This document shows positions 28,603 to 37,789 of a stretch of 64,000 bases of DNA, piece after piece. Within the stretch, counting starts at the first letter, position 1. Every line of letters starts with the position of its first letter. Source of the stretch: Streptomyces sp. CC228A (lineage in GTDB: Bacteria > Actinomycetota > Actinomycetes > Streptomycetales > Streptomycetaceae). Location of the stretch: positions 806,001-870,000 of the forward strand of contig NZ_JAJPUI010000001.1 in assembly GCF_021390935.1 (NCBI RefSeq), in the 5' to 3' direction. The translations under genes and the position numbers were made by a program. A model generated the notes under the pieces. It did no database searches. It had not been told where the DNA came from and was given only the letters and a program-made list of their open reading frames with translations.

Positions 28603-29565
28603 TCAGTGCGGTGCGCCGCGCCAACCCGACACGGGCAGCGCGAACTTCGCGACCAGCCGGTCCGAGAACGACGCGTGGTGCAGCCGCGCCAGCCGCACCG
28701 GCACCGAGCCGCGCCGCACCTCCACCCGGGCGCCCGCGGGCAGGGTGACGGTGCGCCGCCCGTCGCACCACAGCACCCCGTCGGGCGTGTGCGGCTCCAC
28801 CTCCACCGTCAGCACCGAGTCGGGTGTGGTCACCAGCGGCTTGGCGAACAGCGCGTGCGCGCCGATCGGCACCATCAGCAGCGCCTCGACCTCGGGCCAG
28901 ATCACCGGTCCTCCGGCCGAGAACGCGTACGCGGTGGAGCCCGTCGGGGTGGCGCAGATGACGCCGTCGCAGCCGAACCCGGTCACGGGCCGCCCGTCGA
29001 TCGCCAGGACGACCTCCAGCATCCGCTCCGGGGCGACCTTCTGCACCGCGGCCTCGTTCAGCGCCCAGTTCGTGTGGAGCACGTCGCCGTTGTCGTACAC
29101 GGCGACGTCCAGTGTCATCCGCTCCTCGACCTCGTACGCCCGGGTCACGACCCGGTCCACGACCTTGTCGAGGTCGTCGCGCTCCGCCTCGGCGAGGAAG
29201 CCGACCCGCCCCAGGTTGACGCCCAGCATCGGCACGCCGGAGGCGCGCGCGAACTCGGCGCCGCGCAGCAGCGTCCCGTCGCCGCCCAGCACGATCAGCA
29301 GCTCGCACCCGTCGAGCACCCCGGGGGTGGCCTCCGGCACGGTCTCCACGGCGGGCGGCAGCGGCAGGTCCGCGGCCTCCGCGGCCAGGACCCGTACGCC
29401 GATGCCGCTGCGCAGCAGGCCGAGGACGACGAGTTCGGCGCTGCGGACGGCGGCGGGCCGCCCCGTGTGCGCGAGCAGGAAGACGGTACGCGCCGGGGCG
29501 CCCGCCCCGGCCTCCGCCGCGGTCCCGGCCGCCACGGCCCCGGCTGACTTCGGTGTCGTGCTCAA
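28603..29565 (-). CDS. nadK: NAD kinase
   Basis: Phosphorylates NAD to NADP with ATP or polyphosphate. About 320 residues from a TTG at 29565 that shares bases with the tlyA stop (TTGA) and has GGAGG seven bases upstream, a better start than the ATG at 29634 inside tlyA. The signature LIVLGGDGTLLRGAEFARAS (GGDG motif) is near residue 90, and VICATPTGSTAYAFSAGGPV near 200 is the second conserved block. In many bacteria recN, nadK and tlyA are neighbours, as here. Read-through translation from tlyA is likely. Confidence 0.95.
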   Translation of the reverse strand: MSTTPKSAGAVAAGTAAEAGAGAPARTVFLLAHTGRPAAVRSAELVVLGLLRSGIGVRVLAAEAADLPLPPAVETVPEATPGVLDGCELLIVLGGDGTLLRGAEFARASGVPMLGVNLGRVGFLAEAERDDLDKVVDRVVTRAYEVEERMTLDVAVYDNGDVLHTNWALNEAAVQKVAPERMLEVVLAIDGRPVTGFGCDGVICATPTGSTAYAFSAGGPVIWPEVEALLMVPIGAHALFAKPLVTTPDSVLTVEVEPHTPDGVLWCDGRRTVTLPAGARVEVRRGSVPVRLARLHHASFSDRLVAKFALPVSGWRGAPH

Positions 29566-30377
29566 CGAGGTCCCTCCGCCACCGCCCGGTCGACGTCCGC
29601 CGGGTCCAGTGCGGGCGCGCCCGCCCGCAGCCACAGAAAGTACTCGACGTTCCCGGAGGGCCCGGGCAGCGGGCTCGCGGTCACGCCCAGCACGCCGAGT
29701 CCCCGTTCCGCCGCCTGCCGCGCCACGTTGCGCACCGCCTCCGCGCGCAGTTCGGGGCTCCGCACCACGCCGCCGCTGCCGAGGCGCTCCTTGCCCACTT
29801 CGAACTGCGGCTTCACCATGAGCACGAGGTCGGCGCCGGGGCCGGTCACGCCCGCGAGCGCGGGCAGGACGAGGCCGAGCGGGATGAAGGACAGGTCGCC
29901 CACCACGAGGTCCACCGGTTCCCCCCCGATCACGTCGAGCGTCAGTTCCCGCACGTTCGTACGGTCCTTGACGGTGACGCGTTCATCGCTCTGGAGGGAC
30001 CAGGCGAGCTGGCCGTAGCCGACGTCGACGGCGACGACGTGCGCGGCGCCGGCCCGCAGCAGCACGTCGGTGAACCCGCCCGTGGAGGCCCCGGCGTCGA
30101 GCGCCCGGCGCCCCTCGACCTCCAGTCCGCGCGGGACGAACGCGGCGAGGGCGCCGGCGAGTTTGTGGCCGCCGCGCGAGACGTAGTCGGGGTCCGCGTC
30201 GTCCTGGGCGACCACGATGGCGGCGGCGGTCTCGACCTGGGTGGCGGGCTTGGTCGCGGTGGTGCCGCCGACCGTCACCCTGCCCGCCGCGATGAGCTGG
30301 CTCGCGTGTTCGCGTGAGCGGGCCAGCTTGCGGCGTACCAGCTCGGCGTCCAGACGGCGGCGTGCGGCTCCTGCCAC
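29562..30377 (-). CDS. tlyA: TlyA-family rRNA 2'-O-methyltransferase
   Basis: 271 residues: an S4 RNA-binding domain at about 7-65 (RRLDAELVRRKLARSREHAS) and a FtsJ-like methyltransferase domain with the SAM motif ALDAGASTGGFTDVLLRAGA at about 91-110. The family methylates ribose 2'-OH groups in 16S and 23S rRNA; absence gives capreomycin resistance in mycobacteria. Although also called hemolysin, the methyltransferase role is the supported one. It lies 7 bp after the small gene at 30385 and overlaps nadK. Confidence 0.93.
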   Translation of the reverse strand: MAGAARRRLDAELVRRKLARSREHASQLIAAGRVTVGGTTATKPATQVETAAAIVVAQDDADPDYVSRGGHKLAGALAAFVPRGLEVEGRRALDAGASTGGFTDVLLRAGAAHVVAVDVGYGQLAWSLQSDERVTVKDRTNVRELTLDVIGGEPVDLVVGDLSFIPLGLVLPALAGVTGPGADLVLMVKPQFEVGKERLGSGGVVRSPELRAEAVRNVARQAAERGLGVLGVTASPLPGPSGNVEYFLWLRAGAPALDPADVDRAVAEGPR

Positions 30378-30384
30378 GTTCGGT

Positions 30385-30705
30385 TCAGCTCCTGAGGTCG
30401 TTCGGCGGTCCCGGGTGGGGGTGCGGCGCGTCCAGTGCGGTCAGCGTGTCGCGCAGTCCCCGGTGCACATCCTCGTACACCTCCAGGTGTCCCTCCGCCG
30501 GGAGGTGGTCGACACTGCCGAGCCGCTCCAGCGCGGCGTCGACCTGCGGGTGACCCGTCGGTGCCCTGTCGACTCCCGGCGGCACGGGCGCGTCGGCGGC
30601 CTCCGCACGCGCGGGCCCGACCTGCCCGGTGGCCACCGCCTGCGGGAGCCCGTCGGCCTCGGCCGGCTGCCGCGCGGCCGTGCCGGGGGTGGTGGTGTCG
30701 TCCAT
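30385..30705 (-). CDS. Small hypothetical protein upstream of tlyA
   Basis: 106 residues, no recognisable domain. The first half is Ala/Pro/Thr-rich and disordered; the second half (VDAALERLGSVDHLPAEGHL, then EVYEDVHRGLRDTLTAL) looks like a compact helical hairpin, the part likely to be conserved. It lies 7 bp before tlyA on the same strand, so it is probably the first gene of the tlyA-nadK unit. No function is proposed. Confidence 0.75.
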   Translation of the reverse strand: MDDTTTPGTAARQPAEADGLPQAVATGQVGPARAEAADAPVPPGVDRAPTGHPQVDAALERLGSVDHLPAEGHLEVYEDVHRGLRDTLTALDAPHPHPGPPNDLRS

Positions 30706-30760
30706 GCCCCGACGCTACCGCGAACCCCGGGCCCGCGGCCGGTCGCCCCGGCGGCGCCGG

Positions 30761-30821
30761 AGGGGTGTGCCGGTCGCCGCCGGGGGCGCCGCGAGGGGTG
30801 TGCCGGTCGCCGCCGGGGGCG
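30761..30821. repeat. 28-bp direct repeat with 33-bp period
   Basis: Identical copies at 30761-30788 and 30794-30821 in the 142-bp gap between the siderophore ATPase and the small gene upstream of tlyA. Confidence 0.8.
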
Positions 30822-30847
30822 GGGCCCCGGTGCGGCGCCGGGGCGCC

Positions 30848-31684
30848 TCAGGCGCCGGCTGCGGCGGCCGCCACCGCGCGGGCCCGCCGCGCCGCGGGCA
30901 CCACCAGGGGCGTGCCGGTCTCGGGGTCGTCAATGACCTGGCAGCGGAGCCCGAAGACCCGCTGCACCAGCTCGGCCGTGACGATCTCGGCCGGCGGGCC
31001 CTGTGCGACGACCTCACCGCCCCGTACGGCGATCAGATGGGTGGCGTACCGCGCCGCGTGGTTGAGGTCGTGCAGGACGGCGACGAGTGTGCGGCCCTGC
31101 TGCTCGTTGAGGTCGGCGCACAGGTCGAGCACGTCGATCTGGTGCTGGATGTCGAGGTACGTCGTCGGCTCGTCGAGCAGCAGCAGCGGTGTCTGCTGGG
31201 CGAGCGCCATGGCGATCCACACGCGCTGCCGCTGACCGCCGGACAGCTCGTCGACGTACCGGTCGCCGAGGTCGCCGATCCCGGTGGCGTCCATCGACTC
31301 CTGGACGATCCGCTCGTCGTCCGGTGACCACTGGCGCAGCAGCCCCTGGTGCGGGTAGCGGCCGCGGGCGACGAGGTCGGCGACGGTGATGCCGTCGGGC
31401 GCGATCGACGACTGCGGCAGCAGGCCGAGGGTGCGGGCGACCTTCCGGGCGGGCAGCGAGTGGATGGACTGCCCGTCCAGCAGGATCCGGCCCTTCGCGG
31501 GCTTCAGCATCCGCGCCAGGGCGCGCAGCAGCGTGGACTTGCCGCAGCCGTTGGGTCCGACGATCACCGTGAAGGAGTGGTCGGGTATCTCCACGGACAG
31601 GTCGGCGGCGATGGTCCGCTGCTCGTAGGCGAGGGTGACGGACTGCGCGCTCAGCCGCTGGCCGCCCTGGGGCTGTGTCTGCAT
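30848..31684 (-). CDS. Siderophore ABC importer, ATP-binding protein (FepC/FecE type)
   Basis: 278 residues from an ATG at 31684. Walker A VGPNGCGKSTLL at about 43-54, Q-loop GLLPQSS, signature LSGGQRQRVWIAMALAQQ at about 150-167, Walker B LLLLDEPTTYLD and the switch VLHDLNHA. The GCGKST P-loop and PTTYLD are typical of the iron-siderophore subfamily. It is the last gene of a three-gene importer (two FecCD permeases, then ATPase) behind an iron box. No substrate-binding lipoprotein is encoded nearby, so one elsewhere must serve it. Confidence 0.93.
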   Translation of the reverse strand: MQTQPQGGQRLSAQSVTLAYEQRTIAADLSVEIPDHSFTVIVGPNGCGKSTLLRALARMLKPAKGRILLDGQSIHSLPARKVARTLGLLPQSSIAPDGITVADLVARGRYPHQGLLRQWSPDDERIVQESMDATGIGDLGDRYVDELSGGQRQRVWIAMALAQQTPLLLLDEPTTYLDIQHQIDVLDLCADLNEQQGRTLVAVLHDLNHAARYATHLIAVRGGEVVAQGPPAEIVTAELVQRVFGLRCQVIDDPETGTPLVVPAARRARAVAAAAAGA

Positions 31685-31737
31685 GGCGGGGCTCCTGGTG
31701 CTCCTGGCGTTCGGTACGTACGGGTCCGGCGGCGGTG

Positions 31738-32835
31738 TCATATCCGCCCGGCCCTGCGCTCGGCGACCAGGAGCCACAGCAGGTAGCCGCCCCCGACGAT
31801 GCCGGTGACGACGCCCACGGGCAGCCGGCGCTCGCCGAACGCGTGGGTGGCGACGAGGTCCGCGATGAGCAGCAGCGCGGAGCCCGTGAGGGCGGACACG
31901 CCGAGGTTCGGTCCGGGCGAGCGGGTCAGCCGCCGGGCGAGCTGCGGGGCGCTGAGGGCGACGAAGGCGATGGGGCCGGCCGCGGAGGTCGCGGCGGCGA
32001 CCAGCAGCACGGCGGCGACCAGCAGCACCACCCGTACGCGCTGCACCGGCACGCCGAGCGCGAAGGCCGCGTCGTCGCCCATCTCCAGCATGCGCAGCGG
32101 CCTGCCGTAGGCGAGGACCAGCGGGAGCAGCACGGCGCCGGCGGCGAGCAGCGGCCAGAACTCCTTCCAGTCGCGGCCTTCCAGGGATCCGGTCATCCAC
32201 GCGATGGCGCGGGTGGCCTCGACGAGGTTCGCCTTGGTGATCAGGTAGTGGATGACGGCCGTGAGCACGGCCGTGAGCCCGATGCCGATCAGGACGATGC
32301 GGAAGCCGTGCACGCCCCGCTGCCACGCGAAGAGGTACATGGCGGCACCGGTCGCGAGGCCGCCGGCGAGCCCGCCCGCCGCGACCGCGCCGGAGTCGCC
32401 GCCGAGGACGACGATCACCAGGAGGGCACCGACGATGGAGCCGTGGCTGATGCCCAGCATGTCGGGGCTGCCGAGCGGGTTGCGGGTGATGGTCTGGAAG
32501 ACCGCGCCGCCGACCGCGAGCCCGGCCCCGACGAGGATCGCCACGAGGGCCCTCGGCAGCCGCATGTCCATGACGACGAGTTCCTGGACCGCCGTGCCGT
32601 CGCCGAGCAGGGTGGCGACGACCTCGCCCGGCGTGAGGGGGAAGTCGCCGCTGCCGATGAGGACGACGGCCGCCGCCAGGGTCAGCGCGGCGAGCGCGAG
32701 CCCGACGGCGAGCACGCGCGGCTCGACGCGGACGGACAGCCCGCCGCGCGTGCGGACCGCCCGGACGGTCCGCGTGCGGGCGGGGGCCGTCGGGGTGCCG
32801 GGGGACGGGGAGCGGGGCGGAGAGGTGACGGTCAC
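31738..32835 (-). CDS. FecCD-family siderophore permease (second subunit)
   Basis: 365 residues from a GTG at 32835 overlapping the stop of the first permease (GTGA). A disordered basic N-terminus precedes a polytopic membrane protein of about nine or ten helices. FecCD signatures: MRLPRALVAILVGAGLAVGG (about 92-111), TRNPLGSPDMLGISHGS (about 117-133) and GPIAFVALSAPQLARRL (about 290-306). It should pair with the neighbouring permease to form the channel for an Fe(III)-siderophore. Confidence 0.93.
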   Translation of the reverse strand: MTVTSPPRSPSPGTPTAPARTRTVRAVRTRGGLSVRVEPRVLAVGLALAALTLAAAVVLIGSGDFPLTPGEVVATLLGDGTAVQELVVMDMRLPRALVAILVGAGLAVGGAVFQTITRNPLGSPDMLGISHGSIVGALLVIVVLGGDSGAVAAGGLAGGLATGAAMYLFAWQRGVHGFRIVLIGIGLTAVLTAVIHYLITKANLVEATRAIAWMTGSLEGRDWKEFWPLLAAGAVLLPLVLAYGRPLRMLEMGDDAAFALGVPVQRVRVVLLVAAVLLVAAATSAAGPIAFVALSAPQLARRLTRSPGPNLGVSALTGSALLLIADLVATHAFGERRLPVGVVTGIVGGGYLLWLLVAERRAGRI

Positions 32836-33884
32836 AGCTTGGCCATCCTCTTGCGGCGTACGAGGTGGATGAAGACGGGTCCGCCGATGACCGCGGTGAC
32901 GATGCCGACCTGGAGTTCGGACGGGCGGACGACGACCCGCCCGACGACGTCGGCGCCCAGCAGCAGCACCGGCGCGAGCACCGCGGCGTACGCGAGGATC
33001 CACCGCACGTCGGGGCCGGTGAGCGCGCGCACGAGGTACGGCACCATCAGGCCGACGAAGACGATCGGCCCGCACGCGGCGGTGGCGGCGCCGCACAGCA
33101 GGGTGACGGTGAGCATGGCGAGCACCCGGGTGCGGGTGAGGTCGGCGCCCAGGGAGCGGGCGGTGTCGTCGCCCATCTCCATCGCGTTCAGCGGCCGGGC
33201 GATGAGCGCCGCGAGCAGCGCGCCGACTCCGATGAACGGCGCGACCGAGGCCACGAGCTCCATGCCGGCCCCGGAGAGCGCGCCCACGGTCCAGAAGCGC
33301 AGCCGGTCGAGCGCGGCGGAGTCCAGCAGCTGCACGGCGTTGACGTAGCCGTACAGCGCGGCGGTCGTCGCGGTTCCCGCGAGGGCGAGCCGCACCGGTG
33401 TGGCGCTGCGCCCGCCGCCGAGCACGTACACGAGGACGGACACCGCGGCCGCCCCGGCGAACGCGAACCAGACGAAGCCCATGAAGGACGTCGCCCCGAG
33501 GAAGCCGGTCGCGGTCACGACGGCGGCCGCCGCGCCGGCGTTCACCCCCATGAGGCCGGGTTCGGCGAGCGGGTTGCGGGTGAGGGCCTGCATGACCGCG
33601 CCGGACACGCCCAGGGCGAGCCCGGCGAGCAGGCCCATGAGGGTGCGCGGCAGCCGGACGTCGGCGATGAGGACGTCGTTGCCGGTGCCGGAGTTGTGGA
33701 ACACGCCGTGCCAGACGTCCGCCAGGGGCAGCGGTTTGGCGCCCACCGCGATGCTCGCGGCGCAGACCAGCAGCAGGACTCCGAGGGACAGCAGCAGCCC
33801 GGCGACCCGCAGGGCGGTGCGCCTGCGGTTCCGCACGGCGGCCTGCGGGACCGCGCTCGCTTCGGGAGGACTCTCGACCAACAC
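32832..33884 (-). CDS. FecCD-family siderophore permease (first subunit)
   Basis: 350 residues with about ten membrane segments; VRLPRTLMGLLAGLALGVSG, LTRNPLAEPGLMGVNAGAA and GPIVFVGLMVPYLVRAL are the family blocks. The GTG start at 33884 lies only five bases from an iron box and no Shine-Dalgarno sequence is visible, so a leaderless transcript is possible; a later GTG at about codon 17 is the alternative. It leads the importer operon, which should be repressed by DmdR/IdeR-type regulators when iron is plentiful. Confidence 0.92.
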   Translation of the reverse strand: MLVESPPEASAVPQAAVRNRRRTALRVAGLLLSLGVLLLVCAASIAVGAKPLPLADVWHGVFHNSGTGNDVLIADVRLPRTLMGLLAGLALGVSGAVMQALTRNPLAEPGLMGVNAGAAAAVVTATGFLGATSFMGFVWFAFAGAAAVSVLVYVLGGGRSATPVRLALAGTATTAALYGYVNAVQLLDSAALDRLRFWTVGALSGAGMELVASVAPFIGVGALLAALIARPLNAMEMGDDTARSLGADLTRTRVLAMLTVTLLCGAATAACGPIVFVGLMVPYLVRALTGPDVRWILAYAAVLAPVLLLGADVVGRVVVRPSELQVGIVTAVIGGPVFIHLVRRKRMAKL

Positions 33885-33888
33885 CCGG

Positions 33889-33907
33889 TTAGGTTAGCCT
33901 ACCCTCC
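33889..33907. promoter_or_regulatory. Iron box (DmdR/IdeR-type operator)
   Basis: 19 bp that match the well-known box TTAGGTTAGSCTAACCTAA: the first nine bases are perfect (TTAGGTTAG) and the second half keeps CTA and CCT. It overlaps the start region of the first permease, so iron-bound repressor would block transcription directly. Confidence 0.88.
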
Positions 33908-34292
33908 GTCAAATGATCGGGGGGCGTCGGCTGAGCGGCGGGCCGCCCCTGGGCCGCCCACCCCGGCCGCCGAGCCCGCCAGGCCCGCCAGGCACCACGA
34001 ACCGGCCCCGAGACAGCCGGGCGGCCCGCTCCTGGCCACCCCCGCAGCCAAGGCGCGCCCCGGCCGCCCACTGCACAGCGCCACCACGCCAACCGGCCTG
34101 CCCGGCCCGCCAGGCACCGCGGACCGGCCCCGAGGCAGCCCCGGGCACCGGCCACCCGCCGTCACTCCGTGCGCCAACCCCGCTCGGCCCGGCCGCCCGG
34201 CACCCGGTGACGACCGCGCCCGGCCCCGCCACCGTCCGCCGGGGTACGGCCCGCGGGGCCAGGGACTCCGCCGGGTACGCGGCGGCGACGCA
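33908..34292. other. Gene-free spacer with an imperfect 37-bp direct repeat
   Basis: 385 bp without a supported gene. Two near-identical 37-bp segments lie at 33982-34018 and 34104-34140, each built around GGCCCGCCAGGCACC and ACCGGCCCCGAG. It is the region after the HAD gene on the minus strand and before the permease promoter. Confidence 0.65.
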
Positions 34293-35330
34293 CTACCAGC
34301 CCGCCCGGGCCAGCGCCTTGTCCGCGGACAGGCCGCACGCCTCCGCGCCCGCCCGGGTCCAGGCCGCCGCGCACAGGGCCCGCAGCCCGTCCAGCGGTGC
34401 GCCGTCCCCTTCCAGCACCAGGGCGTCCCCGCCCCCGGACACCGACGCCGACCAGCCGCCGCACGTGAAGCCCGGCCCCTCGGCAGCCACCTCGGGCTGC
34501 CCGGTCAGCAGGCCCCGCAGGTCCGCGTCCACGTAGGTCGGCCGGTGCTCCGGCACCGCCGCCAGCAGCGCCGCCGGATCGGTCACGCCGGTGAGCACCA
34601 GCAGGGAGTCGACCCCGCCGTTGAAGGCGCCCTCGATGTCGGTGTCCAGCCGGTCCCCCACCACCAGCGGCCGCTGCGCTCCGGTCCGCAGCACCGTCTC
34701 CCGGTGCATCGGCGGCAGCGGCTTCCCGGCGACGCTCGGCTGGGCGGCGCCCCCCGTCGCGATCCGGACGACCTCCACGGCCGCCCCGTTCCCGGGTCCG
34801 ATGCCTCGCGCCCCCGGAATCGTCAGGTCCGTGTTGGACGCGAACCACGGCACCCCGCGCGCCACCGCGTACGCCGCCTCCGCGAACCGCCCCCACGGCA
34901 GGTCGGGGCCGCCGTACCCCTGCACCACGGCCGCCGGGTCGTCGTCCGCGGACTCCACGGGCACCAGCCCCCGCTCGCGCAGCGCGACCCGCAGGCCCTC
35001 CCCGCCGACGACCAGCACCCGCGACCCCGGCGGCACCTGCTCCGCGATCAGGCGGGCCACCGCCTGCGCGGAGGTGACCACGTCCCCGGCGGAGGCCGGG
35101 ACCCCCAGCTCCGTCAGGTGCGCGGCGACCGCCTCGGGGGTGCGCAGCGCGTTGTTGGTGACGTACGCGAGGTGCATCCCCCCGGCCCGCGCCGCCTCCA
35201 GCGCCTCCACCGCGTACGGCACGGCCTCAGGCCCGGAGTAGACCACCCCGTCCAGGTCCAGCAGCGCCGTGTCGTACGCCTCACTGAGCACCCGCGTGCT
35301 CGCATCCGGCCGGCTCCGCCACTGCCCCAT
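34293..35330 (-). CDS. HAD-IIA family hydrolase (NagD / phosphoglycolate phosphatase-like)
   Basis: 345 residues from an ATG at 35330. HAD motif I is TALLDLDGVVYSG (about 21-33; nucleophile Asp), motif II is in YVTNNAL, motif III around GKPLPPMHRETVL and motif IV VGDRLDTDIEGAFNGG. A C2-type cap lies between motifs II and III. The family dephosphorylates small sugar or glycerol phosphates, including glycerol 3-phosphate in mycobacteria. The C-terminal 90 residues beyond the HAD core are an extension common in Streptomyces members. It is divergent from the DUF1015 gene (92 bp apart). Confidence 0.9.
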   Translation of the reverse strand: MGQWRSRPDASTRVLSEAYDTALLDLDGVVYSGPEAVPYAVEALEAARAGGMHLAYVTNNALRTPEAVAAHLTELGVPASAGDVVTSAQAVARLIAEQVPPGSRVLVVGGEGLRVALRERGLVPVESADDDPAAVVQGYGGPDLPWGRFAEAAYAVARGVPWFASNTDLTIPGARGIGPGNGAAVEVVRIATGGAAQPSVAGKPLPPMHRETVLRTGAQRPLVVGDRLDTDIEGAFNGGVDSLLVLTGVTDPAALLAAVPEHRPTYVDADLRGLLTGQPEVAAEGPGFTCGGWSASVSGGGDALVLEGDGAPLDGLRALCAAAWTRAGAEACGLSADKALARAGW

Positions 35331-35422
35331 CACCCTGCACTCCTCGCGTCGCGCCGTCTTTTTGCCCAGACGATTCCTTCACCCGATCATCGCTCATCCC
35401 TTCGGGCACCTACGATGCAAGG

Positions 35423-36709
35423 ATGATGACGAGAGGTCCTGCGGCCCATGGCGGTCTGCGCCTGAAACCCTTCCATGGACTGCGGTACGTCCCCGAACAG
35501 GTCGGCAGTCTCGCCGCGGTGACCTCACCGCCGTACGACGTGGTGGTACGGCCCGACGGGCTGCACCACCTGGAGTCGTCGGACCCGCACAACATCGTCC
35601 GCCTCATCCTGCCGCAGGCCCCCACCGCGGAGGCGCGATCCCGCCGCGCGGCCGACACGCTCGCCGACTGGCTGGCGTCGGGCGTCCTCGCCCCGGACGA
35701 GGAACAGGCCCTCTACGTGTACGAGCAGCGCAGGGGCGAGCTGCTGCAGCGCGGGGTGATCGGCGCCCTGGAGCTGTCCGTACCCGCCGAGGGCGTGGTG
35801 CTGCCGCACGAGGACGTGATGCCGGAGGTCGTGGAGGAGCGGGCCGCCCTCATGCGGACCCTCGGAGCCCACCTGGAGCCGCTGCTGCTCACCTACCGCG
35901 GGGACGGCGGAGCCACCGGGGCGTCGGCCGTCATCGAGCGGACGATCAAGGGCGCCCCGCTGCTGGCCACGACCACCGAGGACGGGTTCAGCCACCGCCT
36001 GTGGGCGGTGACGGACCCCGGCGAGCTGGCGGCCGCCACCGACGACCTGAGCCGCCACCAGGCGCTGATAGCCGACGGGCACCACCGCTGGGCGACGTAC
36101 CTGCGCCTTCGGGAGGAGCAGTCGGGACCCGGCCCCTGGAACTACGGCCTCGTCCTCCTCATCGACACGGCGGAGTACCCGCTCCAGGTCCGCGCCATCC
36201 ACCGCCTCCTGTACGGCCTGCCGGTGGCCGACGCCGCGGCGGCCCTCGACGGGGCGTTCCGGGTGCGGAGGTTGGAAGGCGCCTCGCTCACGTCGGCCCT
36301 GGAGGTGCTGGCCGACGCCGCGGGGGGCGGCGGGAACGCCTTCGTCCTCGCCGGCGACGGGGGTTTCCACCTCGTCGACCGCCCCGACCCGGAGCTGCTC
36401 GCCCGCACGGTCCCGGCGGGGCGCCCGGAGCCCTGGCGCACGCTGGACGCCACCGTCCTGCACGCCACGATGCTCGACCACCTGTGGCACGTCCCCGACT
36501 CGCCCGAGCACATCGCGTACATCCACGACGCGGAGGCGGCCGTGGAGCAGGCGGAGCGCCGGGGCGGTACGGCCGTCCTGATGCACCCAGTGCGGGAGGA
36601 GGTCGTACGGGACCTGGCGCGCCGGGGCGTGACCATGCCCCGCAAGTCGACGTCGTTCGGCCCGAAGCCCGCGACCGGTCTGGTGCTGCGCAGCCTCACC
36701 CTGGACTGA
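35423..36709 (+). CDS. DUF1015 family protein
   Basis: 428 residues, full length for DUF1015, a widespread cytoplasmic family without an established activity. Family blocks: LKPFHGLRYVPEQVGSLAAV at about 13-32, TSPPYDVV, SDPHNIVRLILPQ and LIADGHHRWATYLRL near 214-228 (the ADGHHR motif is diagnostic). The C-terminus has FGPKPATGLVLRSL. It is followed by a strong terminator. It starts at paired ATGs (35423/35426). Confidence 0.9.
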   Translation: MMTRGPAAHGGLRLKPFHGLRYVPEQVGSLAAVTSPPYDVVVRPDGLHHLESSDPHNIVRLILPQAPTAEARSRRAADTLADWLASGVLAPDEEQALYVYEQRRGELLQRGVIGALELSVPAEGVVLPHEDVMPEVVEERAALMRTLGAHLEPLLLTYRGDGGATGASAVIERTIKGAPLLATTTEDGFSHRLWAVTDPGELAAATDDLSRHQALIADGHHRWATYLRLREEQSGPGPWNYGLVLLIDTAEYPLQVRAIHRLLYGLPVADAAAALDGAFRVRRLEGASLTSALEVLADAAGGGGNAFVLAGDGGFHLVDRPDPELLARTVPAGRPEPWRTLDATVLHATMLDHLWHVPDSPEHIAYIHDAEAAVEQAERRGGTAVLMHPVREEVVRDLARRGVTMPRKSTSFGPKPATGLVLRSLTLD

Positions 36710-36716
36710 ACGCCGA

Positions 36717-36751
36717 AAGGGCGGCACCCCCGGGGTGGGGGTGCCGCCCTT
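36717..36751. terminator. Bidirectional terminator between DUF1015 and TPR genes
   Basis: Perfect 15-bp stem (36717-36731 with 36737-36751) and a 5-base loop, flanked by A/T on both ends, placed between two convergent genes. Confidence 0.85.
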
Positions 36752-36909
36752 CCTTGCGTCGCGGCGCACTCAGCCGGCGTCCGGCTCAGCGGATGTCCCG
36801 CTCAGCGGCCTTCGCCGTCGGCGCGGTCCTCGGGGCGGGCGTCCTCAGCGGCCGCGTCGCCGCTGTCCTGGTCGCCGCCGTCAACGAGCGCGTCGTTTCC
36901 GGCGCTCTC

Positions 36910-36990
36910 GTCGGCCCCGTCGGCCCCGTCGGCCCCGTCGGCCCCGTCGGCCCCGTCGGCCCCGTCGGCCCCGTCGGCCTCGTCGGCCTC
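36910..36990. repeat. 9-bp tandem repeat, nine copies
   Basis: Seven exact copies of GTCGGCCCC from 36910 and two GTCGGCCTC variants. In the minus-strand gene they encode (E/D)-G/E-A triplets of the acidic tail. Such runs are prone to slippage, so copy number may vary between strains. Confidence 0.9.
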
Positions 36991-37789
36991 GTCGTTCTCA
37001 TCCACCTCGTCGACCTGATCGAACGCGTCGACCTCGTCGAGCTCGGCGGTCTCGTCGAACGCGTCCGTGAACTCGATGCCGTCGAGCTCGGCCAGCCGGT
37101 CCGACGCGTCGGTCGACCCGTCCTTGTCCGACTCCAGGGCCTTGGCGAACCACTCGCGGGCCTCGTCCTCCCGGCCGGCCGCCAGGAGCGCGTCCGCGTA
37201 GGCGTACCGCAGCCGCGCGGTCCACGGCTGGACGGAGTGGGAGGCGAGCTCCGGCGACTGGAGGGTCACGATCGCGGCGTCCAGCTGGCCCATGTCCCGC
37301 CGGGCTCCGGCGGCCACGAGCCGCATCTCGACCTGACCGGCCCTGTCCAGCTTGTGGACCTCCGGCGCGCCTGCCATGTCCAGCGCCTTCTCGGGGCGTC
37401 CGAGCCCGCGCTCGCAGTCCGCCATGACGGGCCACAGCTCGACGCCACCGGTCATCCGCCGTGCCGCCCGGAACTCGGCGAGCGCCTCCGCGTACTTCTG
37501 CGTGGCGTACGCCGCGAAGCCGGCGGCCTCCCGTACGGCGGCCACACGCGAGGCCAGCCGCAGCGCGACCCGCGAGTAGCCGTAGGCGCCCTCCGGGTCC
37601 TCGTCGATGAGCCGGGCGACCATCACCAGGTTCTTGGCGACATCCTCTGCGAGGGTCTTCGGCAGGCTCATCAGCTCCTGCCGCACGTCCTTGTCGATCT
37701 CGTCGCCGGTGACGTCCTCGGGGATGGGCAGCCGCTTGACGGGCTCACGGTCGTGCGTGCGCTCCCCCTCCGCACGCCGGAAGCCACCG

